Origin: SZUA-430 sp040080835
GTDB lineage: Bacteria; Pseudomonadota; Alphaproteobacteria; Micropepsales; Micropepsaceae
Reading direction: 5' to 3'
DNA length: 64,000 bases
Assembly: GCA_040080835.1 (NCBI GenBank)
Contig: JBEBHP010000007.1
Location: 62,001-126,000, forward strand
This document shows positions 40,195 to 47,650 of this stretch, one piece after another. Below the pieces are notes generated by a model. It ran no database searches, was not told the DNA's origin, and saw only the letters and a program-made list of their open reading frames with translations. The first letter of the stretch is position 1; every line of letters begins with the position of its first letter. Position numbers and translations under genes: made by a program.

Positions 40195-40204
40195 CTCCAG
40201 CACA

Positions 40205-40239
40205 ATGCGCCGCAATTCGCACACGCGAAAGCGGCGCAT
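40205..40239 (+). terminator. Extended hairpin after the three-helix gene
   Basis: Outer 9-bp stem ATGCGCCGC / GCGGCGCAT and an inner 5-bp stem TTCGC / GCGAA. No T-run, so termination is possible but not certain. Confidence 0.5.
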
Positions 40240-40288
40240 GAGCGCTCCACTGAATCAACTTTAGAAACACACGCAAGGAACTCAAATC

Positions 40289-40801
40289 ATGATCCGCACA
40301 TATGCGATGATTACCACCGTAATTGCTACGTCACTTGTGGCATCGGGCTGCAACCAGCAGTCACCCGCCAAAACGGAACAACAGGAAAAGCAGGTGTCAG
40401 AACTTGCGGCCCAGCCTGCTCCGAACGCGGTAGAGCGTACGGCATCTGAAACTGCCAATGAAATCTCGCAAGTGGCTGCGCCGAACACCGCGATTACACC
40501 CGCTGAGCTCGCTGCAGGTTTGCCGGTCGCAAATGTTCCAAATCCTGGGACAACACTTTCAACTGCCGCGGTGAAAACCATGGCGGGCGAAGGTGTCGGT
40601 GAAGTCAAGTCAGTCGTTGTCGGCCCCAATGCCATGGCTGACGCAATCATCTTGTCCACGGGCGGCGTGTTGAACGTCGGCGAACGGGCAGTTTCGATTG
40701 AAGCCAAAAACTTCACCTACCTCAAGGATCGCAATCTGCTCGTTGTTTCTCTCACGAAGGCGGACATTGAAAAGTTGCCCACCATTCCGGCACCTAAATA
40801 A
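40289..40801 (+). CDS. Lipoprotein with PRC-barrel-like domain
   Basis: A 170-residue protein with a lipobox (VASGC). A Gln/Glu/Ala-rich linker leads into a C-terminal beta domain (GVGEVKSVVVGPNAMADAIIL, GVLNVGERAVSIEAKNFTYL, LVVSLTKADIEKLP) laid out like a PRC-barrel, as seen in many alphaproteobacterial stress proteins. CAAGGAA precedes the ATG. It stands alone and ends at a good terminator. Function unknown. Confidence 0.75.
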   Translation: MIRTYAMITTVIATSLVASGCNQQSPAKTEQQEKQVSELAAQPAPNAVERTASETANEISQVAAPNTAITPAELAAGLPVANVPNPGTTLSTAAVKTMAGEGVGEVKSVVVGPNAMADAIILSTGGVLNVGERAVSIEAKNFTYLKDRNLLVVSLTKADIEKLPTIPAPK

Positions 40802-40829
40802 TCCTTCACTTTGCTCATCCATTGTTGGC

Positions 40830-40861
40830 AAGGCCCCGGAATCGAGCGGGGCCTTTGCATT
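40830..40861 (+). terminator. Intrinsic terminator of the lipoprotein gene
   Basis: Nine-bp perfect stem AAGGCCCCG / CGGGGCCTT with an 8-nt loop, then TTGCATTTTG. Confidence 0.8.
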
Positions 40862-40888
40862 TTGTGACCTGTCGGCATCGCCGAGCGC

Positions 40889-40913
40889 GGAACCAACCTC
40901 ACGCATTCGCGTT
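40889..40913 (+). promoter_or_regulatory. EcfG promoter of csbD
   Basis: Exact GGAAC (40889-40893), N16, CGTT (40910-40913), 63 bp before the ATG. Confidence 0.85.
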
Positions 40914-40976
40914 CTCTTCTCACAGGAGCGTTTCATACGGACGCCCCACGTTGTTTAAACAGCAGGACATATCAAA

Positions 40977-41177
40977 ATGAACTGGGATCAAATTCAAGGA
41001 AATTGGAAGCAGGTCGCCGGCAAGGCGCGCGAGACCTGGGGCAAGATCACTGATGACGAAATGGAAAAGATCGCCGGACAGCGCGACCAGCTGATTGGCA
41101 TGATTCAGACCCGCTACGGCGTTGCAAAAGCAGACGCCGAATTGCAGGTACACAATTTCATGAAGAAAATGAACTGA
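40977..41177 (+). CDS. CsbD-family stress protein
   Basis: A 66-residue helical protein with the family signature MNWDQIQGNWKQVAGKAR, KITDDEME-KIAGQRDQL and a final helix. CsbD proteins are small, abundant general-stress proteins (SigB-controlled in Bacillus) with unknown activity. An exact EcfG promoter upstream fits this role. AGCAGGA serves as a distant ribosome site. Confidence 0.95.
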   Translation: MNWDQIQGNWKQVAGKARETWGKITDDEMEKIAGQRDQLIGMIQTRYGVAKADAELQVHNFMKKMN

Positions 41178-41284
41178 ACGACGCTGAATTTGCGCGGCCA
41201 CAAAATCAGCCGCGTCAACCAGCCAGGCAACAATCAGAATTCACAGGCCCGGAATATCTCCGTACCGACAACAGGAAACTCAAA

Positions 41285-41869
41285 ATGACACGTTTGAAAA
41301 ACAATCTCATGAGTACGGCGTTTGCAATCGCAGCGCTGCTCACATTGACCGCCGCAGGTACTGCCAGCGCAGCCACGCCGGAAGACCTGAACCGGGACTC
41401 CGCTCAAGCCCTGCAAACACTCACGAAATCAAACCCGACAGCGGCCAGCATGGCAAAGAATGCCCGCGCAGTTTTGATTTTCCCGAACATAGTCAAGGCC
41501 GGAATTGTCTTCGGCGGTGCCTACGGTGAAGGCACCATGATGAAGGGTGGCCATGTGACGGACTATTACAACTCCGTGACAGGTTCCTGGGGTCTCCAGC
41601 TCGGCGCACAGTCTTACGGCTATGCGGTATTTCTGATGAGCCCCAAGTCTGTAGAGTACATCGACAAGTCTTCCGGTTGGGAGATCGGCGTTGGTCCGAC
41701 AGTCGTTGTTGTCGATGAAGGCATGGCAAAGAATCTTTCAACAAGCACGCTGAAAGATGACGCCTACGCCTTCGTCTTCAATCAGCAGGGTCTGATGGCC
41801 GGCGTAAGCATCGAAGGTACGAAAATCTCTCGCATCCATCGCGAGACGGACCGTCGCGCCCAGCGATAG
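41285..41869 (+). CDS. SYLF (YSC84)-domain lipid-binding protein, secreted
   Basis: A 194-residue protein with a signal peptide (FAIAALLTLTAAGTASAA) and a full SYLF domain: AKNARAVLIFPNIVKAGIVFGGAYGEGTM, SWGLQLGAQSYGYAVFLM, WEIGVGPTVVVVDEGMAK, AYAFVFNQQGLMAGVSIEGTKIS. The domain binds phosphoinositides in eukaryotes; in bacteria it is found in envelope proteins of unknown role. No EcfG box is visible directly upstream, so it may be read through from csbD 107 bp before it. Confidence 0.92.
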   Translation: MTRLKNNLMSTAFAIAALLTLTAAGTASAATPEDLNRDSAQALQTLTKSNPTAASMAKNARAVLIFPNIVKAGIVFGGAYGEGTMMKGGHVTDYYNSVTGSWGLQLGAQSYGYAVFLMSPKSVEYIDKSSGWEIGVGPTVVVVDEGMAKNLSTSTLKDDAYAFVFNQQGLMAGVSIEGTKISRIHRETDRRAQR

Positions 41870-41879
41870 TCCAGAAATT

Positions 41880-41943
41880 CGGGTCACGGTCCGTAACGCC
41901 CCCAAAGCAAAGCGCGCAAATAAAACCCGCGCACCGTGACCCG
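41880..41943. repeat. Large-loop inverted repeat after the SYLF gene
   Basis: Arms CGGGTCACGGT and ACCGTGACCCG (11 bp, perfect) are separated by 42 bp. It starts 10 bp past the SYLF stop and ends 59 bp before the next gene. It may be a terminator, an operator pair or a protein-binding site. Confidence 0.5.
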
Positions 41944-42002
41944 GATACTTTCGCCTTGCCGACAGGGGGCATTCAAAACCCGCCAGTCCGCATCCAGGAG
42001 AC

Positions 42003-42428
42003 ATGAACATGAACCCGTCATCCGGATCGGCAAGCGCCTGGGCATTGGCCTCGATCCTGACCATGAGTGCGGCTTTCTGCCTGCCCACGACAGTCCTGGC
42101 AGCACCCGATTTTCACGCCACAAGGATTGAAGGCGCCGTCAGCCGGACCGAGATCTCTGAAAGCGGCCCCCTGTGCTGTCACCTCGGATTGCGCGACTGG
42201 TGGTCATCGGGAAGCGAATGCAACCGCGCAAGCGGCAGCCCTACCGCGGCGTCGCAGTGCCATGATGATCGAAGTCACTATCGTGACAGTGAGCGGATGT
42301 GTTGTGAGCGAAACAACACCGACTGGTGGTCCACTTACAGCGAATGCGGGAAACTTGGCGGACGCAGCACCGTGAGACGAAACTGCAGCAACGTCTGGAA
42401 TACGCCTGTTCCGACCTCCAGCCCGTAA
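42003..42428 (+). CDS. Secreted Cys-rich protein with two 29-residue WWS repeats
   Basis: A 141-residue protein. The ATG at 42003 (or 42009) follows CCAGGAGAC, and a signal peptide (ALASILTMSAAFCLPTTVLAA) is clear. The mature part contains two 29-residue units at 58-86 and 100-128 with the shared pattern CC-x6-DWWS-x2-SEC-x12-C. Each unit has four Cys, enough for two disulfides. No known family is recognised; a small disulfide-stabilised binding module is a fair guess. Confidence 0.75.
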   Translation: MNMNPSSGSASAWALASILTMSAAFCLPTTVLAAPDFHATRIEGAVSRTEISESGPLCCHLGLRDWWSSGSECNRASGSPTAASQCHDDRSHYRDSERMCCERNNTDWWSTYSECGKLGGRSTVRRNCSNVWNTPVPTSSP

Positions 42429-42436
42429 CCCGGCAG

Positions 42437-42646
42437 TCAGTCGTCTTCCAGCATCGCAACCGCACGATCGCACGCAGTGATACGACCCATCAGCATTGTA
42501 CGATACTCGCTTGTTTCACAGCTTATCCATTGGCTCATCATGTGAAGTTCCATTTGCCTCGCCCGGAAATGCCCAATCTGGGCAGCGCGATCATCGGCGT
42601 TCATGAGCGTGACACTCAAGAATTGCTTCCTGTCTTGGCACCGCAT
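42437..42646 (-). CDS. Small helical protein coupled to the CFA synthase gene
   Basis: A 69-residue frame whose ATG shares a base with the stop of the CFA synthase gene (TGATG), the arrangement of translational coupling. The product is charged and helical, ends EYRTMLMGRITACDRAVAMLEDD-like, and has no signal peptide. Its family is unknown. The coupling is the main argument that it is real. Confidence 0.45.
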   Translation of the reverse strand: MRCQDRKQFLSVTLMNADDRAAQIGHFRARQMELHMMSQWISCETSEYRTMLMGRITACDRAVAMLEDD

Positions 42647-43899
42647 CAGCTTCGGGCTCCGTAAACGGAGTCTCTATCCTGGACGACCGGCGCAACCTGC
42701 ACTGGCATCATGTAGTCTCGAGCGACAGGCAGGGCATCGACGCGCTTGGTTAGTTGCATCTGAAAAACCATTTGCCCCTGGTACCGGAATGCCATCTCGG
42801 CACCCGCCAGATAGAACTCCCACATGCGGCAGAACCGTTCGTCGTATAGACGTCTGGCACGATGCCAATTGGCGACAAAACGGCGGCGCCACTCGGCAAG
42901 AGTTCGAGCATAGTGAAGCCGAAGGATCTCGATGTCCGTCACAATAAGTCCCGACCTCTCCACCGCGGGCAGAACCTCACTCAATGCTGGCACGTAGCCG
43001 CCGGGAAATATGTATTTCGCGATCCATGGATTTGTGACTCCAGGACCGTCGCTGCGGCCAATCGAATGGATCAGTGCGACACCGTCCTCGTCCATAAGCC
43101 TGGCGATGGATCGAAAGTACTCGTCGTACTGCCCAACTCCCACGTGCTCCAGCATTCCCACTGAAACGACCCGGTCGAACGTGCCCTTGATCTGACGATA
43201 GTCCAGCAATTGGAAGCTGACCCGCTTCTCCATATCCAGGCTCGCGGCTCGCCCATTGGCAACTTTAAGTTGTTCCGCTGACAGGGTAATGCCAACAACA
43301 TCCACAGGCGCAATCGATGCAAGGAAGATTCCAAATCCACCCCAGCCCGAACCTATGTCCAGCACGCGGTGCCCGGGCTGCAGTGCCAGTTTGGCAGCGA
43401 TCCGGTGCTTCTTGTTCAGCTGCGCCTGCTCAAGCGTATCGTTCTCGGTTTCAAAAAAGGCACACGAGTACTGCTTGTCATGATCGAGAAACAGGTCGTA
43501 CAGCCGACCCGACAAATCATAGTGATGGGCAACATTCTTTTGCGAACGCAGCCCGGTATTCAGACGCTGCCAGTGGCGAGCCACAGTACGCAATTGCGCC
43601 AGCCACCACAGGTGACCACCACCAATTCCGGTACCCATGTTTCGACCCAGCAGGCCGAGCAAATCGCCGATGTCGCCATTCTCGATTGTCATTCGGCCGT
43701 TCATGTAGGCTTCGCCGAAAGCAAGATTGGGATCACGCAACAGATCGAATGCAACCCATTTGTCGTGCAACTTCAGCGTGATTGGCGAACATGTCATATC
43801 GCCAATGTCAGTGACGGCTCCATCACTTCCAACAATGGTCAGTCGGCCGCTGGTTATGATCTTCCTCAGCATCCCGATCAAAAGCGTTTTCATGGACAT
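42646..43899 (-). CDS. cfa: Cyclopropane-fatty-acyl-phospholipid synthase
   Basis: A 417-residue enzyme from ATG 43899 (or 43893, which is better spaced from GGGGG). The N-terminal domain carries KWVAFDLLRDPNLAFGEAYMNG, and the methyltransferase part has VLDIGSGWGGFG for SAM and NKKHRIAAKLAL and YIFPGGYVPALSE motifs of the family. It adds a methylene bridge from SAM to unsaturated acyl chains of membrane phospholipids, a classic stationary-phase and acid-stress response. The exact EcfG promoter at 43924-43948 makes this control likely here. Confidence 0.95.
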   Translation of the reverse strand: MSMKTLLIGMLRKIITSGRLTIVGSDGAVTDIGDMTCSPITLKLHDKWVAFDLLRDPNLAFGEAYMNGRMTIENGDIGDLLGLLGRNMGTGIGGGHLWWLAQLRTVARHWQRLNTGLRSQKNVAHHYDLSGRLYDLFLDHDKQYSCAFFETENDTLEQAQLNKKHRIAAKLALQPGHRVLDIGSGWGGFGIFLASIAPVDVVGITLSAEQLKVANGRAASLDMEKRVSFQLLDYRQIKGTFDRVVSVGMLEHVGVGQYDEYFRSIARLMDEDGVALIHSIGRSDGPGVTNPWIAKYIFPGGYVPALSEVLPAVERSGLIVTDIEILRLHYARTLAEWRRRFVANWHRARRLYDERFCRMWEFYLAGAEMAFRYQGQMVFQMQLTKRVDALPVARDYMMPVQVAPVVQDRDSVYGARS

Positions 43900-43923
43900 C
43901 CCCCATCTGCGTTCAATTTCGAA

Positions 43924-43948
43924 AACGCAGACCGGAGAATAAAGTTCC
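43924..43948 (-). promoter_or_regulatory. EcfG promoter of cfa
   Basis: Exact GGAAC-N16-CGTT on the minus strand, 25 bp before the start codon. Confidence 0.85.
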
Positions 43949-43999
43949 ACTTCGCAAGTGCAGCGTGCATGCGCGAGCACACAAGGCCAAGATTCTCCG

Positions 44000-44791
44000 C
44001 TACGCGGCCACGCTCTTGTGCGGGTGAAAGAACAAGGCCTGCCCGACCGCCGCCATGACGGTTTCAGCAAGGAACGGTTTTGTAATGAGATAGGTGGGTT
44101 CGGGGCGTTCGCCTGTCAGCAACCGTTCCGGGTAGGCCGTGATAAAAATCACCGGCACATCAAAGCTGCGCAATATGTCCGTCACAGCGTCAATGCCAGA
44201 GCTGCCGTCTGCAAGTTTGACGTCTGCCAGGATCAACCCTGGATTTCTCGCCATAGCCTGCGAGACGGCGTCTTCCCTTGTCGCTGATATGGCAACAACT
44301 TCATGTCCCAATTCTTTGACAATGGCCTCCAGATCCAGTGCAATAATGGACTCGTCCTCGATGATGAGGACACGTGAGGCAAGCTGGCGCGAGATCTCAC
44401 TCTGCGAGCTCTCGATCTGCGCTTCCACTTCCCGCTCACTTTGACCCAGGATCAGTGCAGTTTCGGCGTTGCTGAACCCTTCAAGCGAAGTCAGCAGCAA
44501 AGCTTCGCGGTTCGACGCCGACAGGGCTTGCAGCCGCTCGTCAGGAGACGTCGCCCCGCCGATTTTGTCTCTCGCAGGATCAGTGCCCCGCGTCGACGAC
44601 CAGATCACGTGGAACACCCGGTAAAGGGCCGTTCTGGGCTGATAATCGGTCGCAAACATGGCGGGTTTCGCCAATATAGCTTCCAGTGTGGCCCGAACAT
44701 AGGCATCCCCACCCGGCTGTGACCCCGTCAGGGCACGGGCATAGCGGCGAAGATAAGGAAGGTGCGGGGCAATTTCGGCCGATAGGCGCAT
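44000..44791 (-). CDS. phyR: PhyR, anti-anti-sigma response regulator of the general stress response
   Basis: A 263-residue protein, the usual PhyR length. The ATG at 44791 follows GGAG and gives the family start MRLSAEIAPHLPYLRRYARALTGSQ. Residues 1-125 are the EcfG-like sigma mimic, and 135-255 are a receiver with IIEDES, the phospho-Asp in LILADVKLADGSSGIDA, and FITAYPE and TKPF. When phosphorylated by HWE/HisKA_2 kinases, the sigma mimic binds NepR and frees EcfG. The divergent nepR-ecfG operon is the target. PhyR has its own EcfG promoter, giving positive feedback. Confidence 0.98.
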   Translation of the reverse strand: MRLSAEIAPHLPYLRRYARALTGSQPGGDAYVRATLEAILAKPAMFATDYQPRTALYRVFHVIWSSTRGTDPARDKIGGATSPDERLQALSASNREALLLTSLEGFSNAETALILGQSEREVEAQIESSQSEISRQLASRVLIIEDESIIALDLEAIVKELGHEVVAISATREDAVSQAMARNPGLILADVKLADGSSGIDAVTDILRSFDVPVIFITAYPERLLTGERPEPTYLITKPFLAETVMAAVGQALFFHPHKSVAA

Positions 44792-44821
44792 ATGACAGTT
44801 CTCCATGTCTAACTTGGTGAA

Positions 44822-44846
44822 AACGCTCCAACCCGAAATTTGTTCC
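44822..44846 (-). promoter_or_regulatory. EcfG promoter of phyR
   Basis: Exact GGAAC-N16-CGTT on the minus strand, ending 30 bp before the ATG at 44791. Confidence 0.92.
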
Positions 44847-44853
44847 CGGTCCG

Positions 44854-44878
44854 GGAACCAAACCGAACACAAGACGTT
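44854..44878 (+). promoter_or_regulatory. EcfG promoter of the nepR-ecfG operon
   Basis: Exact GGAAC (44854-44858), N16, CGTT (44875-44878). Its -35 faces the phyR -35 seven bases away, forming a near palindrome GTTCCCGG/CCGGGAAC. Confidence 0.92.
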
Positions 44879-44942
44879 AAGGACTAGCGCACCCCTCCGG
44901 TGCAACTATGCGCAAGCCTCACTAAACCATGGGTAGCGTTTG

Positions 44943-45164
44943 ATGAAGAAATGCCGTGACGGAAAATCGCCAACAGACGCTCCAAAAGAGGCGAAACAAA
45001 AAGGGCAGACAGGTACGATGCAACCTTTCCCGAATTCAGACGGGCATGTTCAGAAAGACGTCATCGCAACGGGTCTGAAAAAGATCTTCGACGACGTGGT
45101 CGAGGAAGCAATACCACCGGAATTCCTGGCACTTCTCGAACAAATCGATCGCAAGAGCGATTGA
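44943..45164 (+). CDS. nepR: NepR anti-sigma factor
   Basis: A 73-residue protein (a later start near residue 26, after AGGT, would give about 48 residues). The C-terminal core IATGLKKIFDDVVEEAIPPEFLALLEQID is the NepR signature of two helices around E-x-I-P. NepR binds EcfG and blocks it until phospho-PhyR competes. The gene is divergent from phyR and directly before the sigma gene (14-bp gap), the order seen in most alphaproteobacteria. Confidence 0.92.
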   Translation: MKKCRDGKSPTDAPKEAKQKGQTGTMQPFPNSDGHVQKDVIATGLKKIFDDVVEEAIPPEFLALLEQIDRKSD

Positions 45165-45178
45165 GCGGGGCCACGCAC

Positions 45179-45790
45179 ATGGAAACGAAAAATCAAACCA
45201 CGCTCGAGGAAAGTACTTTCCGCAGTGAAATGATCGCGCTGATACCCTTCCTGCGGGCTTTCGCGCGGACACTGAGCGGACACCGGGACGAAGCTGATGA
45301 CTTGTGCCAGGAAACCCTCGCAAAGGCCTGGCAGAGTAGAGGCAGCTACCAGATGGGAACGAACCTGAAGGCCTGGCTGTTCATGATACTCAGAAACCAG
45401 TTCTATTCCAATAAAAGGCGCTCGTGGCGACAGCAACCCTGGCATGACGGCGACCTGGACAAGACCCAGCCGCATCTTGATGTTCAATCAGCCAAACTTG
45501 ATCTGGCAGATCTCTCACGAGCCCTGCGCCTGTTGTCCGATGAACAGCGAGAGGCGCTGATCCTTGTAGGGGCTGGCGGCTTCTCGTACGAAGAAGCGTC
45601 GACAATCTGTGGCTGCGCTCTCGGCACCATCAAGAGCCGCATCGCAAGGGCACGTACAACCCTGCATCAGGCGCTCGACAGCTCGCATCCAAACACTCTG
45701 TCGAAGCGTGACGACTCGGGTGATGCGCTTGACACAATTCTGGGTGAACTCGAAACTCTTTCGCCAAAGTTCGCCAGGCAGAACGCGTGA
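45179..45790 (+). CDS. ecfG: EcfG-type sigma factor (locus copy)
   Basis: A 203-residue ECF15 sigma factor from ATG 45179 after GAGCGGGG. Region 2 shows SGHRDEADDLCQETLAKAW and NLKAWLFMILRNQFYS, and region 4 shows SDEQREALILVGAGGFSYEEAS and GCALGTIKSRIARAR. It directs RNA polymerase to GGAAC-N16-CGTT promoters. It lies between nepR and a kinase-like gene whose GTG overlaps its stop. It is a clear paralog of the protein at 37054, which has longer ends. Confidence 0.95.
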   Translation: METKNQTTLEESTFRSEMIALIPFLRAFARTLSGHRDEADDLCQETLAKAWQSRGSYQMGTNLKAWLFMILRNQFYSNKRRSWRQQPWHDGDLDKTQPHLDVQSAKLDLADLSRALRLLSDEQREALILVGAGGFSYEEASTICGCALGTIKSRIARARTTLHQALDSSHPNTLSKRDDSGDALDTILGELETLSPKFARQNA

Positions 45791-46674
45791 TCCAATATTT
45801 GATACTTGGCATTCTTGCACCCATCGTGCTGGTTGCGATCGCTGCGTATGTTTGGTCATCAGTGCACAAAAAGCATGTCGCCCGCTGGACCAAGGCCCTT
45901 CAACAGACCATTTCATCCTATGTCGCTGGCACGCAAGCCGATGATGCCGAACAGTTCAAGGCTGCACCTGATGAGTTCCGTGCCCTGAACTCAGCTGTCG
46001 TGAAAATGGGTGGGGAATTGCAGTCAAGGACCGCGCTGCACATCGAAGCCATCAGCCAGAAGAACACGCAGATCCAGGAAACCCATCACCGGGTGAAAAA
46101 CACGTTGCAGATTGTGCTTAGCCTGCTGAACCTCCAGGCCCGTCACATGCCGGACGGAGACGCACGTCAAGCCATCGAGGAAGCCCGCGCACGGATAAAC
46201 GCACTCGCTGTGGCGAAAAGGAAGAGAGGAGAACTCGACGCAAGCGGCCTAATCGACTTGCAGTCACTCCTGATGGAAACAATAGGCCTCTCGCAACGTC
46301 ACCAGGAATTCGCAACAAATCGGGTGCATATCACCCTCAGCATTCCTTGCATATTCGTGCAGCAGTCGCTGGCAGTACCTATGTCCCTCTTTGTAAACGA
46401 AGCGCTCATGAACGTCGCGCGCGACAGCAATGGCGCCATGTCATGTCCTAAATCTCTGTCCGTCAGTCTCGAACCCGCCATCGATGGAATAGCCAAACTG
46501 GTCATCCAACTGACAGCGCTGGGTCCGTCCTCAACCCCTGCGGCGACAAGCAATCAGATATCAGAACGGCTGATGAAGGCGCTGGCTGTGCAGATTTCGG
46601 GCCAAAAAGCAGAAGCCACCAGCGCGAATGGGTCAAGCACCATCACGTTGAACTTTCCTGTAGCCGCCGCCTGA
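45787..46674 (+). CDS. HisKA_2 sensor protein with degenerate ATPase domain (PhyP/PhyK-like)
   Basis: A 295-residue protein with GTG start overlapping the ecfG stop (GTGA). One membrane helix (YLILGILAPIVLVAIAAYVW), a short linker, then a good HisKA_2 helix with the phosphoacceptor (ETHHRVKNTLQIVLSLLNLQAR). An N-box remnant (VNEALMN) exists, but the region where DxGxG and GLGLxL should stand reads LGPSSTPAAT and lacks the glycine boxes. It may not bind ATP well and could act as a PhyR phosphatase, as shown for PhyP of Sphingomonas. That reading is inference. Confidence 0.85.
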   Translation: MIQYLILGILAPIVLVAIAAYVWSSVHKKHVARWTKALQQTISSYVAGTQADDAEQFKAAPDEFRALNSAVVKMGGELQSRTALHIEAISQKNTQIQETHHRVKNTLQIVLSLLNLQARHMPDGDARQAIEEARARINALAVAKRKRGELDASGLIDLQSLLMETIGLSQRHQEFATNRVHITLSIPCIFVQQSLAVPMSLFVNEALMNVARDSNGAMSCPKSLSVSLEPAIDGIAKLVIQLTALGPSSTPAATSNQISERLMKALAVQISGQKAEATSANGSSTITLNFPVAAA

Positions 46675-46690
46675 CTTCATGTAGTGGCTG

Positions 46691-46730
46691 AGCGGCGACT
46701 GCGGAAGCAAGGCCCGCAATCGCCGCTTTC
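46691..46730. terminator. Two-step hairpin between convergent genes
   Basis: Outer 8-bp stem AGCGGCGA / TCGCCGCT and inner 5-bp stem TGCGG / CCGCA, followed on plus by TTC. It separates the kinase-like gene from the minus-strand lipoprotein gene. Confidence 0.7.
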
Positions 46731-46737
46731 AGGCAAG

Positions 46738-47286
46738 TTACCTGTCGATGATGCGCCAGGTACCATCATTGGTCCGGCAAGCCACTCTGACGTCCTCATA
46801 CTGACGTCCATTCACGTACACGATCTGGCTGAACTCGCGGCAGTCACCGCGGTATCCATAGTGCTGTGAATCGACACGCCGCGTTGGAGTCACATAGCCG
46901 TAGTTGCCGCTATTGGGGTTTCTCCACTCATACCGGTGACCATACTCGGGCTGCTCAAACGCGTCATAGTAGGATCGGTTGTAGTAATAGGCATCTGCGC
47001 GTTCATTGCGGCAAGCGTCCTTGGCAATCGCGTTTCCAGCGATCCCGCCCAGTATGGCACCACCAATGGTAGCGGCTGTGTTCCCGCTTCCTTTTCCAAA
47101 CTGGTTGCCAATGACGCCGCCAACGACTGCACCGACGACTGTGCCGGCAACCTGGTTGTCCGCGCAACCGTCGTACCGGTCTGAACCCTGATAACCCGGC
47201 CCGGATCCATCGCTGTACCGGCGATCACCCGCGCAACCACTCACAAACACTGCAATGGCAGTACCCAGCAAAACAAACTTCAACAT
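46738..47286 (-). CDS. Glycine-zipper lipoprotein (17-kDa surface antigen-like)
   Basis: A 182-residue lipoprotein (lipobox VSGC) with a glycine-zipper hairpin (VAGTVVGAVVGGVIGNQFGKG, AATIGGAILGGIAGNAIA) of the Rick_17kDa_Anti type, and a C-terminal beta domain with Cys pairs (GDCREFSQIVYVNGRQYED, ACRTNDGTWRI) as in 17-kDa antigens. Likely an outer-membrane structural lipoprotein. It sits 56 bp after the DUF3309 gene on the same strand and may share its EcfG promoter. Confidence 0.88.
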   Translation of the reverse strand: MLKFVLLGTAIAVFVSGCAGDRRYSDGSGPGYQGSDRYDGCADNQVAGTVVGAVVGGVIGNQFGKGSGNTAATIGGAILGGIAGNAIAKDACRNERADAYYYNRSYYDAFEQPEYGHRYEWRNPNSGNYGYVTPTRRVDSQHYGYRGDCREFSQIVYVNGRQYEDVRVACRTNDGTWRIIDR

Positions 47287-47342
47287 GATTCCATCCTTCC
47301 AGAATTACAGAGACGCACACGATCGTGCGATTTCATTCAACG

Positions 47343-47501
47343 TCAAATTCGTCCCATAAGGACAAGAAGCACAACGACAACCAGCAGCGCGCCCAGGGCA
47401 CCGCTTGGGAAGTAGCCCCAGCTCCGGCTGTGTGGCCACGACGGAATGGCGCCTACAAGCAGCAGCACCAGCAAGACGAGCAGTATCGTGCTCAAACCCA
47501 T
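47343..47501 (-). CDS. DUF3309 small membrane protein
   Basis: A 52-residue protein preceded by a strong GGAGGAAG. It has the DUF3309 layout: MGLSTILLVLLVLLLVGAIP, then a WPHSRSWGYFPSGALG turn and a second helix ending LLVLMGRI. The family is of unknown function and frequent near stress genes. Exact EcfG promoter at 47532-47556. It is too short for common gene calling cut-offs. Confidence 0.92.
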   Translation of the reverse strand: MGLSTILLVLLVLLLVGAIPSWPHSRSWGYFPSGALGALLVVVVLLVLMGRI

Positions 47502-47531
47502 GACTTCCTCCAATAGTGTGACTGGTCAGGA

Positions 47532-47556
47532 AACGTCGGACACCCAATAAAGTTCC
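47532..47556 (-). promoter_or_regulatory. EcfG promoter of the DUF3309 gene
   Basis: Exact GGAAC-N16-CGTT on the minus strand, 30 bp before the ATG at 47501. Confidence 0.88.
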
Positions 47557-47580
47557 CGTTGCAGCAGCTCGGACGATGAT

Positions 47581-47605
47581 GGAACCCATCGGGGATGGCG
47601 GCGTT
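47581..47605 (+). promoter_or_regulatory. EcfG promoter of the DUF883-like operon
   Basis: Exact GGAAC (47581-47585), N16, CGTT (47602-47605), 45 bp before the ATG at 47651 and divergent to the previous site. Confidence 0.88.
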
Positions 47606-47650
47606 ACAAACCCCACACAGTTGATCAATCGAACCCCGGAGAAAGCCAAG

